Source of the DNA: an uncultured Psychroflexus sp.
GTDB taxonomy: Bacteria > Bacteroidota > Bacteroidia > Flavobacteriales > Flavobacteriaceae
Assembly: GCA_913062845.1 (NCBI GenBank)
Contig: CAJXVZ010000004.1
Coordinates: 1-64,000, forward strand
Length of the DNA stretch: 64,000 nt
Direction: 5' to 3'
Below the pieces are notes generated by a model, which did no database searches, was not told where the DNA came from, and worked only from the letters and a program-made list of their open reading frames with translations. Shown in pieces: positions 1-7,619 of the stretch. Made by a program: the position numbers and the translations under genes. Numbering within the stretch: position 1 is the stretch's first letter; the number at the start of each line of letters is the position of its first letter.

Positions 1-627
1 ATCATGCATCATGTTTAGAGCAAAAGCTGTATTGGTATGTTCACCAACCCGAATTGGATAGATCAGTTTGGGGACAAAAGCTTCAAATTTACCTTTTAGG
101 ATATTGACAAGCGGCTGCAGGTTGGCGTGCAATACTTTCCCATTCGGGTCATCCCATTCATAAAGCGCCTGACTGAGTTTGAATAACCATGCCCAGCCGT
201 ACATACGCTCGAAACCTTTGTTGGTTTCATCTTTAAAATATTCTACTTCTCTGGCAATATTCTCTTTGCTTAAGTGCTGTCGAAGTACTTTTTTTATACT
301 ATCCGCCTGTTTGATATCAGGATAAAGTTTAAGTATTTCTACCATAGACCAATGCCCGTGTACCGCAGAATGCCAGTCAAAACACCCATAAAAGGCAGGA
401 TGCAATTCTTTGGGCTGCTTTAGATCTGTAGAATCATCCAAAACCTGATTGAGTTTGTTCGGATATTCCTGAGTTGCACATTTTAATGGGAGCTCCACAA
501 GTTTTGAGGCCTGGTCTTTATCCATATCAACATGTTCCGGTTTTAAATTCATTTGATTCTTTGTACTCTGTTGATCTTGACAGGCCATAAGACATAAAAT
601 GAAACTTAAAAGGTAAATTTTTTTCAT
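1..627 (-). CDS. DUF2891 family lipoprotein (C-terminus cut by window edge)
   Basis: The 209 codons present read from the start codon at 627 off the left window edge, so only the N-terminal part is visible. The protein opens with a lipoprotein signal peptide ending in the lipobox LMAC (Cys16), so it should be lipid-anchored in an envelope membrane. The stretch HPAFYGCFDWHSAVHGHW (about residues 77-94) and a later GEHTNTAF stretch are typical of the DUF2891 family, whose biochemical role is unknown to me. The family is mostly helical and its conserved His, Trp and Glu residues suggest an enzyme of (alpha/alpha) barrel type, but this is inference. An alternative in-frame ATG lies two codons upstream at 633. 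The gene is followed upstream (to the right) by the repeat-flanked ATPase cassette. Confidence 0.85.
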   Translation of the reverse strand, partial: MKKIYLLSFILCLMACQDQQSTKNQMNLKPEHVDMDKDQASKLVELPLKCATQEYPNKLNQVLDDSTDLKQPKELHPAFYGCFDWHSAVHGHWSMVEILKLYPDIKQADSIKKVLRQHLSKENIAREVEYFKDETNKGFERMYGWAWLFKLSQALYEWDDPNGKVLHANLQPLVNILKGKFEAFVPKLIYPIRVGEHTNTAFALNMMHD

Positions 628-673
628 ACTCATGCTTTAAACCATAAAGTTAGTGATTATATAGATTCTATAC

Positions 674-735
674 CAATTGAAGCAATTTAGCAAAATACCT
701 TGAGTGTACTGAAGCAATTAAGCTAAATTGCTTCA
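674..735. repeat. 62-bp direct repeat, copy 1 (3' side of ATPase gene)
   Basis: The copy starts CAATTGAAGCAATTTAGC and contains the half-site GAAGCAATTTAGC at 679-691. A second half-site and its inverse at 711-734 form a 24-bp palindrome with one mismatched pair. It differs from copy 2 at repeat positions 31, 47 and 58 only. Confidence 0.9.
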
Positions 736-748
736 TTAAAAATATTTA

Positions 749-1891
749 TCAAGATACAAATGCTATAAAATTTTCATTATTAATAATTTCAAAATCTGCA
801 TCAGGATAATGTTTAGTCCATGCTTTAGGAGGTTTTGATAATTTTTTAGGGTTCCATTTAAATTCAAATCCAGATAGCTTTCCATCAATTTCTTCAACTA
901 AATCTATTTCTTGTTGATCGTAAGTACGCCAAAAATATTTATTTACTCTGTAATTTTTGTAGTGATTTCTTTTTAATCTCTCACTCATAAGGTAATTTTC
1001 CCAAATTTGGCCAATATCTATCCTGTAATTTAATGGATTAAAATTTTTAATGATGGCATTTCTTATTCCATTATCGAAAAAATAATATCTGGAAGTTTTA
1101 ACTATTTCTTTTCTAAGGTTTCTGCTAAATCCTCCTACTTTGTAAATTACGAAGACCTTTTCTAAAAGATCCAAATAGATTTCTACAGTATTTCTTGAAA
1201 TACCTTTTAAATTTGAAGCCAATTCCTCTAGGCTAACTTCACTACCAATTTGCATAGCCACAAGTCTAAGTAAATCTATGAGCTTATCTGCTTTTTTTAT
1301 ACCGTTAAAAGCTAAAATATCTTTGAGTAAGTAAGCATTAACAAGGCCCTCTAAGTATTCTTGTTTTTCTTCTTTTGTTTCTAAATGAATAAGTTCAGGA
1401 TAGCCGCCATAAATTAAGCGATTTTCAAGTAAAGCATGAGTTTCTATGATATTTTCATAGTTATTAAATTCCATTTGGGCTAAGGGAAATAATTGAAACT
1501 GTATTTGTCTTCCTACCAATGGCTCACCTAGTTTGTTAGATAAATCAAATACTGATGATCCTGTTACTATAATATGAAGCCCTTTTATTTCATCTACCAT
1601 CAGTTTTAGAACCTGTCCTATTTCGGGGATATGTTGGGCTTCATCTATGATCAAAAAATCTTTGGATTGTGTAAGCTGTTTATAATGAGAAATACTCCTT
1701 TTAGAAAGTAAATTTATGGTGAATTGGTCTTCACCATTCATTAGTAAAACTTTAGACTGATCTAAATCACTAATAATTTCATTTAGTAATTCCGTTTTTC
1801 CTACTCTCCTGGCTCCAAATAGAATAATAACTTTGTTAGGCCTTATTCTTTCTTTAATTCTTACTAGTATATGTCTTGTAATATGTTGCAT
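749..1891 (-). CDS. AAA_14 ATPase with C-terminal DUF4143 / PD-(D/E)XK-like domain
   Basis: The 380-aa protein is a P-loop ATPase of the AAA_14 plus DUF4143 family, widespread in Bacteroidota and archaea and of unknown function. The Walker A motif GARRVGKT lies at residues 26-33 and the Walker B motif FLIIDEA at 79-85 (D83, E84). A helix-turn-helix-like region follows around 215-250 (SLEELASNLKGISRNTVEIY), as is usual in these proteins. Near the C-terminus, D330 and the pair E343-x-K345 have the spacing of a PD-(D/E)XK nuclease core, so a nuclease activity is possible. There is no signal peptide or membrane segment, so it should be cytoplasmic. It is flanked on both sides by the 62-bp repeats and is unrelated in function to the neighbouring transporter and lipoprotein genes, which suggests acquisition by transfer. 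Family assignment is secure; substrate is not known. Confidence 0.9.
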   Translation of the reverse strand: MQHITRHILVRIKERIRPNKVIILFGARRVGKTELLNEIISDLDQSKVLLMNGEDQFTINLLSKRSISHYKQLTQSKDFLIIDEAQHIPEIGQVLKLMVDEIKGLHIIVTGSSVFDLSNKLGEPLVGRQIQFQLFPLAQMEFNNYENIIETHALLENRLIYGGYPELIHLETKEEKQEYLEGLVNAYLLKDILAFNGIKKADKLIDLLRLVAMQIGSEVSLEELASNLKGISRNTVEIYLDLLEKVFVIYKVGGFSRNLRKEIVKTSRYYFFDNGIRNAIIKNFNPLNYRIDIGQIWENYLMSERLKRNHYKNYRVNKYFWRTYDQQEIDLVEEIDGKLSGFEFKWNPKKLSKPPKAWTKHYPDADFEIINNENFIAFVS

Positions 1892-1920
1892 AGCATAAAA
1901 TTATATTTTCAAAAATACAA

Positions 1921-1982
1921 CAATTGAAGCAATTTAGCAAAATACCTTGAATGTACTGAAGCAATTTAGCTAAATTGTTTCA
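1921..1982. repeat. 62-bp direct repeat, copy 2 (5' side of ATPase gene)
   Basis: This copy has half-sites at 1926-1938 and within the palindrome at 1958-1981. The match to an inverted terminal repeat is best here: the left end ATTGAAGCAATTTAGC is answered by GCTAAATTGTTTCAAT at the right end, one mismatch in 16. It occupies the position expected of the ATPase promoter or operator. Confidence 0.9.
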
Positions 1983-2123
1983 ATAGCGCTGTAAAGTGCC
2001 TATTTATACCTTTTTTGCTTTAGGTCATAAATTTTAATAACTTCAATCACTTCCTTTGTGGTTTGAAAGATTTTCTTTTCATAATTTTTCAAAAAACCGC
2101 ATATTCGCATTCAGCAACATAAT

Positions 2124-3737
2124 ATGGAAACTGACCAAGAGATAAATCAAAATAAAAATCCAAAAAAAGGCTTTGCTGGCTTAAAAGAAAATTTTAAACA
2201 GGATCTTATTGCCGGTTTTAGTGTGTCTTTAATCGCTTTACCACTATGTCTAGGAATTGCCATAGCTTCTGGGGTACCGCCCTTAGCCGGCTTAATTACA
2301 GCCATAATCGGTGGAATAGTTTGTTCAAGAATTTCGGGAACTTTTGTTACTATTAGTGGACCTGCCGCAGGTTTGATTGTCATTACCTTGGGTGCAGCTG
2401 AAGCTATGGGTGGTGCCGGTGCGGCAACAGGTTATGGAGGTTATCCCCATGCCCTTGGAGCTATTTTGATAGGTGGATTGATCATGACCTTATTCGGATT
2501 CTTGAAAGCCGGTAAAATTGGGGACTTTTTTCCGTTAGCTGCTGTACATGGCATGTTGGCTTCAATAGGCATCATTATCATCATTAAGCAGATTTTTCCA
2601 GCCATTGGTGCAACTTCTCCAAAAGGTGAAATTCTGGAAGTAGCTCTGAAAGTCCCAAACGCTCTGATATCCGATTCAAATTACTACGCACTTTCAATAT
2701 CTCTGGTCACTTTGGTTATTTTAATTATACATCCATACCTTAAAAGTAAAATCATCAAAGCCATACCAGCGCCAATGTGGGTTCTGATTTTTACTATTCC
2801 TATGGCTGCAACGATTGGAGCTGATAGATTAAATATGGTAGAAATGCCAAAAGATTTGTTTGGAGAAGATGGTTTTCAATTACCTTCATTTTCAAAGGTA
2901 GGCGAGTCTGCATTTTGGATTGCTGTTACTGGTTTTGCTTTGGTTTCTGCAATAGAAACCTTGTTAAGTGCAAAGGCCATTGACAGTCTGGACCCGTTCA
3001 AACGGACTTCAAATCTGAATAAGGACCTCATCGCCATGGGGACCGGCTCCTCGCTGGCGTCCGCAATTGGTGGGCTGCCCATGATCTCAGAAATCGTAAG
3101 GTCTTCAGCCAATATCAGCAATGGGGCCAAAACCCAATGGTCTAATTTCTTTCACGGTACATTTCTTCTGATCTATCTGTTAGTTGGAGCTTTTATAATT
3201 GAAATGATACCAATTGCGACACTTTCAGCCATGCTCGTTTTTACAGGCTTCCGTCTGGCTTCACCAAAAGAATTCAAGAAAATGTACCAAATCGGTTTGA
3301 TGGAGCTCGAAATTTTTATTGTTACTATCATCGCAGTATTAGCCACAGATTTAATTGTGGGTATAGCCATTGGTATTGCATTCAAATATGTGGTTTTGCT
3401 GTTTAAGGGTGTGAAATTAAAAGAATTATTTAGGTCAAAGTATAAAGTAGAGATTCAAGATAATACGAAAACCATCTATCTGGAAGGCTTCCAGTTTTTT
3501 TCAAACTATCTATCTTTAAAGAATAAAATGGATAATAAAATTGACCATTATGATGAACTCATATTGGATTTCTCAGGAGTCAACTATGTTGATCACACCG
3601 TGATGGAACATCTGGAAGATTACGCAAGAATCCAAAAACTAAAAAACAATCACGTATTTATTACCAATATTGAATCTTTGAATCCAGTGTCCAAACATCC
3701 TTTATCAGCCAGATACAAGAAATATCAGGATGATTAA
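2124..3737 (+). CDS. SulP family inorganic anion transporter
   Basis: This 537-aa integral membrane protein belongs to the SulP/SLC26 family, which carries sulfate, bicarbonate or related anions across the inner membrane. The N-terminal signature is clear, with LPLCLGIAIASGVPPLAGL around residues 40-58 followed by the GPAAG stretch, and about a dozen hydrophobic segments run to about residue 425. The last hundred residues form a STAS domain, seen in LDFSGVNYVDHTVMEHLED. The length fits bacterial members. No carbonic anhydrase gene is adjacent, so sulfate versus bicarbonate cannot be decided from context. Translation starts at the ATG at 2124; the next gene converges on it and the two stop codons are 11 bp apart. 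Confidence 0.93.
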   Translation: METDQEINQNKNPKKGFAGLKENFKQDLIAGFSVSLIALPLCLGIAIASGVPPLAGLITAIIGGIVCSRISGTFVTISGPAAGLIVITLGAAEAMGGAGAATGYGGYPHALGAILIGGLIMTLFGFLKAGKIGDFFPLAAVHGMLASIGIIIIIKQIFPAIGATSPKGEILEVALKVPNALISDSNYYALSISLVTLVILIIHPYLKSKIIKAIPAPMWVLIFTIPMAATIGADRLNMVEMPKDLFGEDGFQLPSFSKVGESAFWIAVTGFALVSAIETLLSAKAIDSLDPFKRTSNLNKDLIAMGTGSSLASAIGGLPMISEIVRSSANISNGAKTQWSNFFHGTFLLIYLLVGAFIIEMIPIATLSAMLVFTGFRLASPKEFKKMYQIGLMELEIFIVTIIAVLATDLIVGIAIGIAFKYVVLLFKGVKLKELFRSKYKVEIQDNTKTIYLEGFQFFSNYLSLKNKMDNKIDHYDELILDFSGVNYVDHTVMEHLEDYARIQKLKNNHVFITNIESLNPVSKHPLSARYKKYQDD

Positions 3738-3754
3738 CCCGTAGGCGGTTAATC
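3732..3754. other. Hairpin holding both stop codons of convergent genes
   Basis: GATTAACC (3732-3739) pairs perfectly with GGTTAATC (3747-3754) across a 7-nt loop. The TAA of the SulP gene (3735-3737) and the TAA of the reductase gene on the other strand (3749-3751) both lie inside the stem. There is no T-run, so it is not a standard terminator, but it may end or protect both transcripts. Confidence 0.5.
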
Positions 3755-4426
3755 CTCAAAATCTTCAGTTATAATTAGCTCTTCTTCTACGCCAATTGAT
3801 TTTAGTTCGGTAATGACATGTTCAATCATTTTTGGCGGTCCGCAGACATAAAAAAATTGTTTGAGTAAATCTGTATGCTCTTGAATGAATTTTGCATTAA
3901 TATGGCCGTGATGATGACCATCGGTTTCCTCTTCAGATAAAATATTGATAAAGTCATCACCCAGAATCTCATTAAATTTGTTATTAAGAAAGATATCTTT
4001 TTCTTTTTTGTTTGCAAAAATCAAAGTATGTCCAAAAGCTTTGTTTTCTGATTCCAGTTGTTTTAATATTGGAATAAAAGGTGTAACTCCGGCACCACCG
4101 GCAAGAAATGTACCGCTTCCCCGGTATCTAATTGCACCAAATGGTTCGCCAATCAACAATTGGTCACCTTTTTCTAATTTTCCTATTTGTTCTGTAACAC
4201 CATCGTGTGAATCATATACTTTTATCGTAAATTCCAGATTTTCTTCAGTTGGCAGGCTTGTAAATGTAAAAGGTCTCTTTTTGTCCTCCCAACCACTTTT
4301 TAGGACAGAAACTTCAGTCGCCTGACCTGATACAAATTCGTAATTATCCGGTTTTGTCGTTTCAAGTTGAACAACATTGTGATTTAGATAAGTAATTTTT
4401 TTAATTGTAATTGTATTTGATTTCAT
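3749..4426 (-). CDS. FAD/NAD(P)-binding flavodoxin/ferredoxin reductase-like protein
   Basis: This 225-aa cytoplasmic protein has the two-domain ferredoxin-NADP reductase fold. The FAD-binding motif RPFT is at residues 51-54, the pyridine-nucleotide loop GGAGVTPF at 110-117, and the C-terminal CGPPKM at 195-200. It lacks a 2Fe-2S domain and any globin or oxygenase fusion, so it probably transfers electrons from NAD(P)H to a separate flavodoxin, ferredoxin or oxygenase that is not encoded nearby. A natural HHHGH stretch occurs at 171-175. It converges with the SulP gene and is probably transcribed alone. Confidence 0.88.
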   Translation of the reverse strand: MKSNTITIKKITYLNHNVVQLETTKPDNYEFVSGQATEVSVLKSGWEDKKRPFTFTSLPTEENLEFTIKVYDSHDGVTEQIGKLEKGDQLLIGEPFGAIRYRGSGTFLAGGAGVTPFIPILKQLESENKAFGHTLIFANKKEKDIFLNNKFNEILGDDFINILSEEETDGHHHGHINAKFIQEHTDLLKQFFYVCGPPKMIEHVITELKSIGVEEELIITEDFED

Positions 4427-4720
4427 GTTAAAGGTTTTTCTTAATATAAAGGTTAAAAGATACTTCGCTGTTAAAACTATCGGAAGGTAAATACAAGATT
4501 ATCTAAAATGGAGAAGATTTTCCGTTTTCAAAAAGTATATCAATTGAAATATTGCCCGCGGCCATTCAGGAACTAATTTCTCTTTGTGCTGCTTATAATT
4601 CTCGAATTGAAAATTAAACAGTTTTCATCAAAATGTTTTAAAGGAAAAGATCGCCATGAAGACTCAAAGTTCGCTAAACAGAACATTTATAAGAGTAACA
4701 TCATTTTGATTCTATCAATA

Positions 4721-4755
4721 ACTAATAGCTAAAGACTAAAAGCTAAAAACTAAAC
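4721..4755. repeat. Degenerate GCTAAAA short repeats, cluster 1
   Basis: Five imperfect copies of a 7-8 bp unit of the form (A)GCTAAAA or GACTAAAA follow one another. The same motif returns in the cluster at 4961. Confidence 0.6.
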
Positions 4756-4872
4756 TACCCTCTGCCAACTGTACTCTTAAATGCCAAGAGCTTAATTTAA
4801 GTAAAAATTGCAGATCAACGACCTATGAATACAGAAGTCAAAATTTGAAATTACTACTGGTTATAAAGCTGA

Positions 4873-4905
4873 TTTAACCGCAAAGTGCGCTATGAATGCG
4901 CGAAG
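4873..4905. repeat. CGCAAAG-type intergenic element, copy A
   Basis: It begins TTTAACCGCAAAGTGCGC, the same opening as the elements at 7537 and, in a slightly diverged form, 8813. The second half is diverged from them. Confidence 0.55.
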
Positions 4906-4960
4906 GGAGATATGAATAATATCAGTAAAGATGATCTTCATTTTGAGAATTTCAGCAGCC

Positions 4961-5007
4961 AACAACTAACAGCTAATGGCTAACAGCTAAAAGCTAAAAG
5001 CTAACTA
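4961..5007. repeat. Degenerate GCTAAAA short repeats, cluster 2, running into the comM stop codon
   Basis: About six units related to AACAGCTA and AAAGCTA run directly up to and include the stop codon of comM (5005-5007 on the minus strand). The units are too short, and lack spacers, for a CRISPR array. Confidence 0.6.
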
Positions 5008-6543
5008 GCCCAACCATCCATCCCGATCGAGACTACGGTATTGAATCGCTTCACTGATATGCTCTCCTGTAATGTGTTCTGCTCCGGCCAGATCGGCAAT
5101 TGTTCGAGAAACTTTAAGGATTCTGTCATAAGCACGTGCAGAAAGATTCAGTTTTTCCATGGCCGTTTTAAGTAGTGTTTTAGAGCTTTCATCCAAAGCG
5201 CAAAACTTTCGGATTTGCTTCACATCCATTTGGGCGTTGTAATGAATATAATTTATGGCCTCAAAACGTTTGGATTGAAGTTCACGGGCTTTGGTGACCC
5301 GCTCTCTTATTTGAGCGCTGGATTCGCCTTTACGTTCATCGCTGAGTTTGTCAAACGGCACCGGCGTCACTTCTATATGAATGTCAATCCGGTCGAGTAG
5401 AGGACCGCTGATCTTGCTAAGATAGCGTTGCATTTCTGCCGGTGATGAGGTGACCGGCGCATCAGGATCGTTGAAATAACCGCCTGGACTCGGGTTCATA
5501 CTTGCGACCAGCATAAAACTTGAAGGATAAGTCACCGTGAATTTAGCTCGGGAAATGGTGACTTCCCGATCTTCAAGGGGTTGGCGCATCACTTCCAGAA
5601 CGCTTCGTTTAAACTCAGGTAATTCATCTAAAAATAATACTCCATTGTGAGATAAGGAGATTTCTCCGGGTTGCGGATAGGCGCCACCACCTACCAAGGC
5701 GACATCGCTAATGGTGTGATGCGGACTTCTGAACGGTCTGTTGGCCATCAATCCGGTATGTTCTTTCACACCACCGACCACTGAATGAATTTTGGTGGTT
5801 TCCAAAGCTTCATGTAGGGTCATTGGTGGCAAAATGCTTGGTAGACGTTTAGCCAGCATGGTTTTACCAGACCCTGGTGGACCAATCATGATGATATTGT
5901 GTCCTCCTGCAGCAGCGATTTCCATACAGCGTTTAATGGATTCCTGACCTTTGACCTCTGCAAAATCAAATTTGGGGTGTTCCAGATTTTTATAGAATTC
6001 CTCTCTGGTATTGATGATGGTTTGTTCAAGCGGTTTATCTTCATTGAAAAAGTCGATGACTTCGGTAATGTTTTCTACGCCATAGACTTCGAGTCCATCG
6101 ACGATTGCCGCCTCTTTGGCGTTTTGTTTGGGTAAGATAAAACCTTTAAAACCATCTTCTCTCGCTTTAATCGCAATAGGTAAGGCTCCTTTTATAGGTT
6201 GTAAGCTGCCATCAAGAGACATTTCGCCCATAATGATATATTGGTCGATATGCTCAGCTTTGATTTGAGAAGAGGCGACCAGAATGCCCAGAGCCAAAGT
6301 GAGATCATAGGCCGAGCCTTCCTTACGCAGATCGGCCGGCGCCATGTTTATAGTTATCTTTTTGCCAGGGAATTTAAGACCAATGTTTTTAAGAGCCGCC
6401 TGAATACGATAACTGCTTTCTTTAATAGCGCTGTCCGGCAAACCAACCAGGTGATACCCAATACCGGTATCTACATTAACTTCGACAGTGATATTCGTAG
6501 CTTCCACACCAAAAACAGCACTGCCATAGACTTTGATGAGCAT
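5005..6543 (-). CDS. comM: YifB/ComM family Mg-chelatase-like AAA+ ATPase
   Basis: The 512-aa protein matches the YifB/ComM family, hexameric AAA+ helicases that promote branch migration during integration of DNA taken up by natural transformation. An N-terminal ChlI-like domain covers about residues 20-140. The Mg-chelatase AAA+ core follows, with Walker A GPPGSGKT at 221-228 and Walker B VLFLDEL at 302-308, and the C-terminal helical lid ends near 505. The cysteine-containing zinc loop of proteobacterial ComM is replaced by a PSPGGYFNDPD stretch, the usual Bacteroidota form. Its downstream edge abuts the GCTAAAA repeats. It appears monocistronic. Presence of this gene hints at competence but does not prove it. 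Confidence 0.95.
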   Translation of the reverse strand: MLIKVYGSAVFGVEATNITVEVNVDTGIGYHLVGLPDSAIKESSYRIQAALKNIGLKFPGKKITINMAPADLRKEGSAYDLTLALGILVASSQIKAEHIDQYIIMGEMSLDGSLQPIKGALPIAIKAREDGFKGFILPKQNAKEAAIVDGLEVYGVENITEVIDFFNEDKPLEQTIINTREEFYKNLEHPKFDFAEVKGQESIKRCMEIAAAGGHNIIMIGPPGSGKTMLAKRLPSILPPMTLHEALETTKIHSVVGGVKEHTGLMANRPFRSPHHTISDVALVGGGAYPQPGEISLSHNGVLFLDELPEFKRSVLEVMRQPLEDREVTISRAKFTVTYPSSFMLVASMNPSPGGYFNDPDAPVTSSPAEMQRYLSKISGPLLDRIDIHIEVTPVPFDKLSDERKGESSAQIRERVTKARELQSKRFEAINYIHYNAQMDVKQIRKFCALDESSKTLLKTAMEKLNLSARAYDRILKVSRTIADLAGAEHITGEHISEAIQYRSLDRDGWLG

Positions 6544-6660
6544 GAGAAAATTGTTTGTTTAAAAATAGCAAGTTTTTTAAAACAATACTATGATTAAAAA
6601 CGATTTTCTTTGAGACATTTTAGATAAAGCCTGCAAATAATAATAAATATGGAATCTATT

Positions 6661-7047
6661 TTATTCGACTGACAGCCCTTCTTTCATCCACTGGGTTATA
6701 CCACCTTTAAGATCGTAGATTTTTTTAAAACCTTTTTGAGCCAAAATTTCTGCACATCTGGCGCTGCGTCGACCACTTCTGCAATAGACAATTATAGGCT
6801 TGTCCTTTTTAAGACCTTCAAGTTTTTGATCAAAATTGTCATCAAAAACAATATTTTCTGCATCTTTAATGTAATGCTCATTAAATTCTTTTAAGGTCCT
6901 GACATCTACTAACTGTACATCTTCAGTTTGCATCAATTCCAACATTTCATCAGGCTCGATCAAGGTAATATTGTCGTACTTAGGTTCGCTTGAGCATCCA
7001 ATAATGCCTATTAGCAGAAGTAATAATGTAATCTTTAGGTATTTCAT
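6661..7047 (-). CDS. Rhodanese-domain lipoprotein
   Basis: This 128-aa protein starts with a hydrophobic signal and lipobox IIGC (Cys18), so it is predicted to be an envelope-anchored lipoprotein. A single rhodanese domain follows from about residue 27, with the substrate-site segment LVDVRTLKEF and the catalytic loop CRSGRR starting at Cys89. Rhodanese domains move sulfane sulfur or act as thiol carriers. The lone domain in the envelope suggests detoxification or thiol chemistry, but the partner is unknown. A second, cytoplasmic rhodanese gene lies 126 bp upstream on the same strand, probably in a separate transcript. Confidence 0.9.
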   Translation of the reverse strand: MKYLKITLLLLLIGIIGCSSEPKYDNITLIEPDEMLELMQTEDVQLVDVRTLKEFNEHYIKDAENIVFDDNFDQKLEGLKKDKPIIVYCRSGRRSARCAEILAQKGFKKIYDLKGGITQWMKEGLSVE

Positions 7048-7173
7048 CTATTTTGAATTATTAAGTAGCTACACAGTATCATGGTCATGTCTTTACAGTC
7101 ACTAACTTTCCTGGTAAAAATACAATTGTTTAAAGAATAATTGTCGTTTGAGCTAAAGATTATTTATATGTCC

Positions 7174-7485
7174 CTAGTTAGTTACTTCGCCATGCCAGTC
7201 TGTAATTCCACCTTCCAGGTTTGAGACATCAGAAAAACCCAATTGCTCCATGATATTGCAGGCCATCATACTTCGACCTCCTGCCTTACAATAAACATAA
7301 TAGGCTTTTGACTTATCAAGCTTTTCAACTTCAGATACGAAGTTTTGAGCATCCTGAACATTAATGAGTTTCGAATTAGGTATGTGTTTTTCTTCGTATT
7401 CGTCAGGAGTTCTTACGTCTAGAATCACACTGTCTTTGTCTGCTTTCTGGGCTTTTTCCCAGGATTTGTTATCCAGATTTTTCAT
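7174..7485 (-). CDS. Cytoplasmic single-domain rhodanese
   Basis: The 103-aa protein is a stand-alone rhodanese domain without a signal peptide. The conserved ILDVRTPDEYEEKHI stretch is at residues 21-35 and the active-site loop CKAGGRS begins at Cys66. Such small proteins transfer sulfane sulfur to cyanide or to thiol acceptors. The start codon is directly preceded by tandem TTTAT-rich repeats and a CGCAAAG element, the same arrangement as found before the hppD gene. It is not obviously linked to the tyrosine pathway that lies upstream. Confidence 0.92.
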   Translation of the reverse strand: MKNLDNKSWEKAQKADKDSVILDVRTPDEYEEKHIPNSKLINVQDAQNFVSEVEKLDKSKAYYVYCKAGGRSMMACNIMEQLGFSDVSNLEGGITDWHGEVTN

Positions 7486-7493
7486 TTTAATGA

Positions 7494-7580
7494 GTTTATA
7501 GGTTTATGGGTTTATAAGGTTATGAGTTTATATTTTTTTAACCGCAAAGGGCGCTATGTTTCCACAATGTTCGCAAAGTT
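7494..7580. repeat. Intergenic repeat module B (TTTAT repeats plus CGCAAAG element)
   Basis: On the plus strand, degenerate GTTTATAGG/GTTTATGGG units (7494-7536) are followed by TTTAACCGCAAAGGGCGC and a second TTCGCAAAG (7537-7580). The same two-part layout recurs at 8763-8857. It fills the upstream region of the rhodanese gene. Confidence 0.65.
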
Positions 7581-7619
7581 TTATTGTTAGATTTTCAAAT
7601 TTTCAAATTCTCACATTAA

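Larger units (their letters stand above)
674..1982 (-). mobile_element. Candidate cassette: AAA ATPase gene bounded by 62-bp direct repeats
   Basis: A single minus-strand gene (749..1891) is bracketed by two 62-bp direct repeats, 674..735 and 1921..1982, identical at 59 of 62 positions. The repeats lie 13 bp beyond the stop codon and 29 bp before the start codon, so the unit is repeat-gene-repeat with almost no other DNA. There is no transposase or integrase. The gene also looks more AT-rich than the SulP gene next to it. Mobility is an inference from this layout; recombination between the repeats would leave one repeat and remove the gene. Confidence 0.5.
4427..5004. other. 578-bp gene-free spacer filled with repeats
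   Basis: No ORF with coding character is visible in either strand. The spacer holds a CGCAAAG-type element (4873-4905) and two clusters of degenerate GCTAAAA repeats (4721-4755 and 4961-5007). The part nearest 4427 should carry the promoter of the reductase gene. No structured RNA or tRNA was recognised. Confidence 0.7.

Noticed and set aside
674..1982. Insertion sequence with terminal repeats
   Set aside because: No transposase, no target-site duplication visible, and the boundary repeats are direct, not inverted; kept instead as a candidate cassette of unknown type.
3945..4325. 126-codon plus-strand frame opposite the flavodoxin-reductase gene
   Set aside because: The minus-strand product has clear FAD and NAD motifs; the opposite frame has no recognisable features.
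4961..5007. Short repeats resembling a CRISPR array
   Set aside because: Units are 7-8 bp and contiguous, without spacers, and no cas gene is near.
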